A DNA stretch of 64,000 nucleotides from Desulfobulbus elongatus DSM 2908 (GTDB lineage: Bacteria; Desulfobacterota; Desulfobulbia; Desulfobulbales; Desulfobulbaceae), in contig NZ_JHZB01000008.1 of the NCBI RefSeq assembly GCF_000621145.1, positions 1-64,000 of the forward strand. The letters are read 5' to 3'. The notes under the pieces were generated by a model, which saw only the letters and a program-made list of their open reading frames with translations, ran no database searches and was not told the DNA's origin. The translations under genes and the position numbers were made by a program. Positions 61,459 through 64,000 of the stretch are shown here, piece after piece; within the stretch, counting starts at the first letter, position 1; each line of letters begins with the position of its first letter.

Positions 61459-62049
61459 ATGAAATCAACGGATAAACATAGGAAGATCATTCGCGCCGCC
61501 ACCAAGGTTTTCGCCAAGAAAGGCTTTTTCAACGCCAGGATTTCCGATATCGCCAAGGAAGCCAAGGTGGCCGATGGAACTATCTACCTTTATTTCAACA
61601 ATAAGTTTGACATTCTCCTTTCCGTTTTCGAACAGGAAATCGGCAAGCTGATCGAACACGTCACCCTGCTCCTGGAGAAAGAAGCCAACTCCAAGACCAA
61701 ACTGGAGATCTTCATCACCAATCATCTCGAGGAGATGAAGAAAAACCGCTACCTCGCCGAGGTCATCCACATCGAGCTGCGCCAGACGACCAAGATCATC
61801 AGGGAGTACAGGAAAAACACCTTCAACGAGTACCTGAAGATCGTTGCCGCCATTATCGAGCAGGGGCAGGAGGATGGAACCTTCCGCAAAGATATCCAAC
61901 CGGACATCGTCCGGCAGGTTGTTTTTGGTGCCTTGGATGAAATTTCCAGCAACTGGCATACGGACAATACCTGCCCTTATACCATAGAAGAGGTGAGCGC
62001 CCAAATGACCAGTCTCTTCCAGACCGGTCTGCTGGCGCCGGCCGCCTGA
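61459..62049 (+). CDS. fadR: TetR-family regulator, FadR-like (fatty-acid degradation)
   Basis: The 196-residue protein has an N-terminal TetR HTH (RISDIAKEAKVADGTIYLYFNNKFDILLSVF). The pattern continues with the HIELRQ segment and the C-terminal LKIVAAIIEQGQEDGTF, as in Bacillus/Thermus FadR repressors that sense acyl-CoA. ATG 61459 starts close after a FadR-like operator, so it is likely autoregulated. No beta-oxidation gene is adjacent. The purDE operon starts divergently 219 bases away. Confidence 0.8.
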   Translation: MKSTDKHRKIIRAATKVFAKKGFFNARISDIAKEAKVADGTIYLYFNNKFDILLSVFEQEIGKLIEHVTLLLEKEANSKTKLEIFITNHLEEMKKNRYLAEVIHIELRQTTKIIREYRKNTFNEYLKIVAAIIEQGQEDGTFRKDIQPDIVRQVVFGALDEISSNWHTDNTCPYTIEEVSAQMTSLFQTGLLAPAA

Positions 62050-62113
62050 ACACCGCCGAAGGGCTTTCCTCGTCCTCCGGCGGCGATGCGGGCATCCTAT
62101 CCGCGCCTGCGGC

Positions 62114-62599
62114 TCACCGCATGGTCGAGGAGGCAATCGTGATGATCTCGAATTCGCGTATCCCGCCGGGTGTCTTGGTCATCACCTCATCGCCCACTTC
62201 CTTGCCGAGCAGCGCTCGGCCCAGAGGCGAGAAGACCGAGATCGATCCTTTCTTCACGTCAGCCTCCTCGGGCCCCAGAAGCTGGTAGGTGACTTCGATT
62301 TCGGTGGTCAGGTCCATCAGGGTGACAACGGTCCCGAAAACGGCCCGATTGGTGGAAACCTTGGAGCAATCGATGAGTTCGGCCCGACTGATCTTGTCCT
62401 TGAGTTCGAGGATTCGCCCTTCGACCAGGCTCTGTCGTTCCTTGGCCGCATGATATTCGGCATTCTCGCTGAGGTCGCCGTGCGCCCTCGCCACTTCGAT
62501 CGCTTTGACAATTTCAGGGCGTTCCACCCGTTCAAGCCGTTCCAGCTCGTCCCGAAGTTGCTGATTTCCAGTCAAGGACATCGGGATACGTTCCACCAT
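62114..62599 (-). CDS. greA: Transcription elongation factor GreA
   Basis: The 161-residue protein has an N-terminal coiled coil (about 10-75) with acidic tip residues Asp42 and Glu45 in HGDLSENAEY, and a C-terminal FKBP-like domain (EADVKKGSISVFSPLGRALLGK). It rescues backtracked RNA polymerase by cleaving the transcript. I start at ATG 62599 after AGGAGGAGGAGC; the open frame continues upstream without support. It is convergent with the FadR-like gene. Confidence 0.95.
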   Translation of the reverse strand: MVERIPMSLTGNQQLRDELERLERVERPEIVKAIEVARAHGDLSENAEYHAAKERQSLVEGRILELKDKISRAELIDCSKVSTNRAVFGTVVTLMDLTTEIEVTYQLLGPEEADVKKGSISVFSPLGRALLGKEVGDEVMTKTPGGIREFEIITIASSTMR

Positions 62600-62636
62600 T
62601 GCTCCTCCTCCTATGGGTTGCTGCCGACGAATTAAA

Positions 62637-62671
62637 AGAAAGAAGAAAGCGTTGGGATCGCCCAACGCTTT
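62637..62671 (-). terminator. Intrinsic terminator after the aminotransferase gene
   Basis: AAAGCGTTGGG (62646-62656) and CCCAACGCTTT (62661-62671) make a perfect 11-bp stem with a four-base loop. On the minus strand it is followed by CTTCTTTCTTTT. It lies between the aminotransferase stop and the greA start. Confidence 0.85.
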
Positions 62672-62754
62672 CCGGTACCATTTCCTTATGGTCAATACTT
62701 CAGTGACGGTGCATCACGCACCCGCGCCGAATCGGCGGCGGCCTGACCGCCGCC

Positions 62755-63942
62755 TTATCCGGCACGATAAAACTTCCGAATGGTTTCAACCACGTACACC
62801 AGTTGCTCGTCCGTGAGTTCGGGGAAGATCGGCAGTGCCAGCGAGCGGGCGGCCGCCTGCTGCGCCACCGGGAAGGACTGCCGCTTGTACCTTTCCGACC
62901 GCAGGCATTCCTGCTGGTGCAGACAGAGGGGATAGTAGATCTCGCATCCCACGGAATGCTCCTGCAGGTACTGCCGCAACCGGTCCCGTTCAGGGACGAG
63001 AATGACGAACTGATTGTAGATGTGATGATTGTGCCGCTCGGCCCCCTGAACGCCGGCATGGACCGCCTGCGGCAGGGTGACTTCGTTGCCGGCCAGTCCG
63101 GCCTCGCCAAACAGTTGGCGGTAGCGGTCGGCATTGCGCCGGCGGGCCGCATGCCAGCTGTCGAGATGCGCGAGCTTGACCGTCAGCACCGCGGCCTGGA
63201 TTGGATCGAGTCGAAAATTGCCCCCCACCCGGGAATGGTAATACTTCGGTTCCGCCCCGTGGTTGCGGTTGGACCGCACGATTTCGGCGAACTGCCGGTC
63301 GGAGGCGGTCAGCATGCCGCCGTCGCCGATACCGCCCAGATTCTTGCTGGGGAAAAAGGAGAAACAGCCGCACAATCCCATCGATCCGGCCCGGTGCCAA
63401 GTCACGGCGCCGTTTTCCTCGTACGGGCACTCGGCACCGATGGCCTGGGCGGCATCCTCAATCACCGGCACGCCGTATTCGGTGGCCAGGGCCATGATCC
63501 GCTGCATATCGGCGCATTGTCCGTAGAGGTGCACCGGAATGATCGCCTTGACGCGACTGCCGTTTCTGCGGTCCGCCGCCAAGGCCTCGGCCATCTGCTC
63601 GGGGTCGATATTGAAACTCTCCGGTTCGATATCGACGAACAGCGGCTGCGCGCCCACCCGCAGAATGGTACCCATGGTGGCGAAAAAGGTGTAGGGGGTG
63701 GTGAGCACGAGATCGTCCGGCCCTATGTCCAGAGACATCAGCGCCACCAGCAGGGCGTCGGTTCCCGAACTGAGCCCCACCCCATGATCCGCGCCACAGT
63801 ATCGGGCGATGTTCTGCTCCAGGGTGGTGACCTCGGGCCCGAGGATATAGCCGGTGGAATCGATCACCCGGGTGACGGCTTCGAGAATCTGCGGACGCAA
63901 CGTGGCCAGTTGCGGTTTCAAGTCAAGTAACGGTACATTCAT
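62755..63942 (-). CDS. DegT/DnrJ/EryC1-family PLP aminotransferase
   Basis: The 395-residue enzyme transfers an amino group to a nucleotide-linked keto-sugar. PLP-binding Lys200 lies in SFFPSKNLGGIGDGG. The start VPLLDLKPQLATLRPQI and EDAAQAIGA (PLP-ring Asp163) are characteristic of the sugar aminotransferase group. Substrate is unknown; surface sugar biosynthesis is usual. It is the most distal gene in the window. Upstream sequence to 64000 shows no other gene. Confidence 0.92.
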   Translation of the reverse strand: MNVPLLDLKPQLATLRPQILEAVTRVIDSTGYILGPEVTTLEQNIARYCGADHGVGLSSGTDALLVALMSLDIGPDDLVLTTPYTFFATMGTILRVGAQPLFVDIEPESFNIDPEQMAEALAADRRNGSRVKAIIPVHLYGQCADMQRIMALATEYGVPVIEDAAQAIGAECPYEENGAVTWHRAGSMGLCGCFSFFPSKNLGGIGDGGMLTASDRQFAEIVRSNRNHGAEPKYYHSRVGGNFRLDPIQAAVLTVKLAHLDSWHAARRRNADRYRQLFGEAGLAGNEVTLPQAVHAGVQGAERHNHHIYNQFVILVPERDRLRQYLQEHSVGCEIYYPLCLHQQECLRSERYKRQSFPVAQQAAARSLALPIFPELTDEQLVYVVETIRKFYRAG

Positions 63943-64000
63943 CGGTAAACAACGGACAGATAATGGGTATGGGGGGAAGGAGAAGAGCGAAGCGGTCAGG

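Overview
The window is GC-rich bacterial chromosome, except for the AT-richer first ~800 bases. The gene content points to a Gram-negative, motile, mainly anaerobic bacterium of the Desulfobacterota, probably near Desulfobulbaceae. The reasons are several sigma54 activators, NikR, a DsrE-like protein, a geranylgeranyl-reductase-like flavoprotein, a PEP synthase regulatory protein and a FadR-like TetR regulator, next to oxygen-defence genes (cytochrome oxidase, catalase, bacterioferritin). The taxonomic call is inference from gene content; no rRNA gene is present.

Layout. 1-810: the 5' end of an ISL3-type transposase cut by the window edge, a decayed IS200 relic, and tRNA-Ser. 0.98-9.7 kb: tadA, a sigma54 activator with a degenerate receiver, nikR with an M48 protease, a fused peptide ABC ATPase (yejF-like), a DsrE-like protein, tRNA-Val, uvrC and a BFD-like [2Fe-2S] protein. 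9.7-18.2 kb: a PilZ-like protein, a methyltransferase/lipid kinase/ene-reductase operon, an FAD-reductase/diheme-cytochrome/PEP-synthase-regulator operon, and pepN. 18.2-28.0 kb: one minus-strand block with a histidine kinase, an NtrC-type regulator, DUF2231, DOMON and SCO proteins, oxidase subunits I-III-IV-II and heme O synthase. 28.3-32.5 kb: catalase, bacterioferritin and alkaline phosphatase. 32.5-41.8 kb: membrane proteins, then a glycan locus (GH18-NodB-GT2 fusion, GH26-like lipoprotein, Fe-S flavoprotein, secreted unknown protein) behind two sigma70-like promoters. 41.8-49.7 kb: DNA glycosylase, corA, mobB, AsmA, an MFS exporter, a flavin reductase-like protein and a tandem ribbon-helix-helix-like protein. 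49.8-51.4 kb: three tandem Hsp20 genes. 51.6-58.3 kb: flagellar filament cap, hook and junction genes with an orphan OmpR-type regulator. 58.5-64 kb: Hpt protein, tsaC, a PurD-PurE fusion, a FadR-like regulator with its palindromic operator, greA and a sugar aminotransferase.

The most interesting items are the glycan locus at 34.3-41.8 kb; the shared GTTACC/sigma28-like promoter layout of fliD and flgE around the orphan regulator; the oxidase block with its own two-component system; the purDE fusion; the FadR-type operator; and a set of strong perfect hairpins after stop codons that lack a T-tract. Nothing resembling a CRISPR array, prophage or toxin-antitoxin pair was seen.
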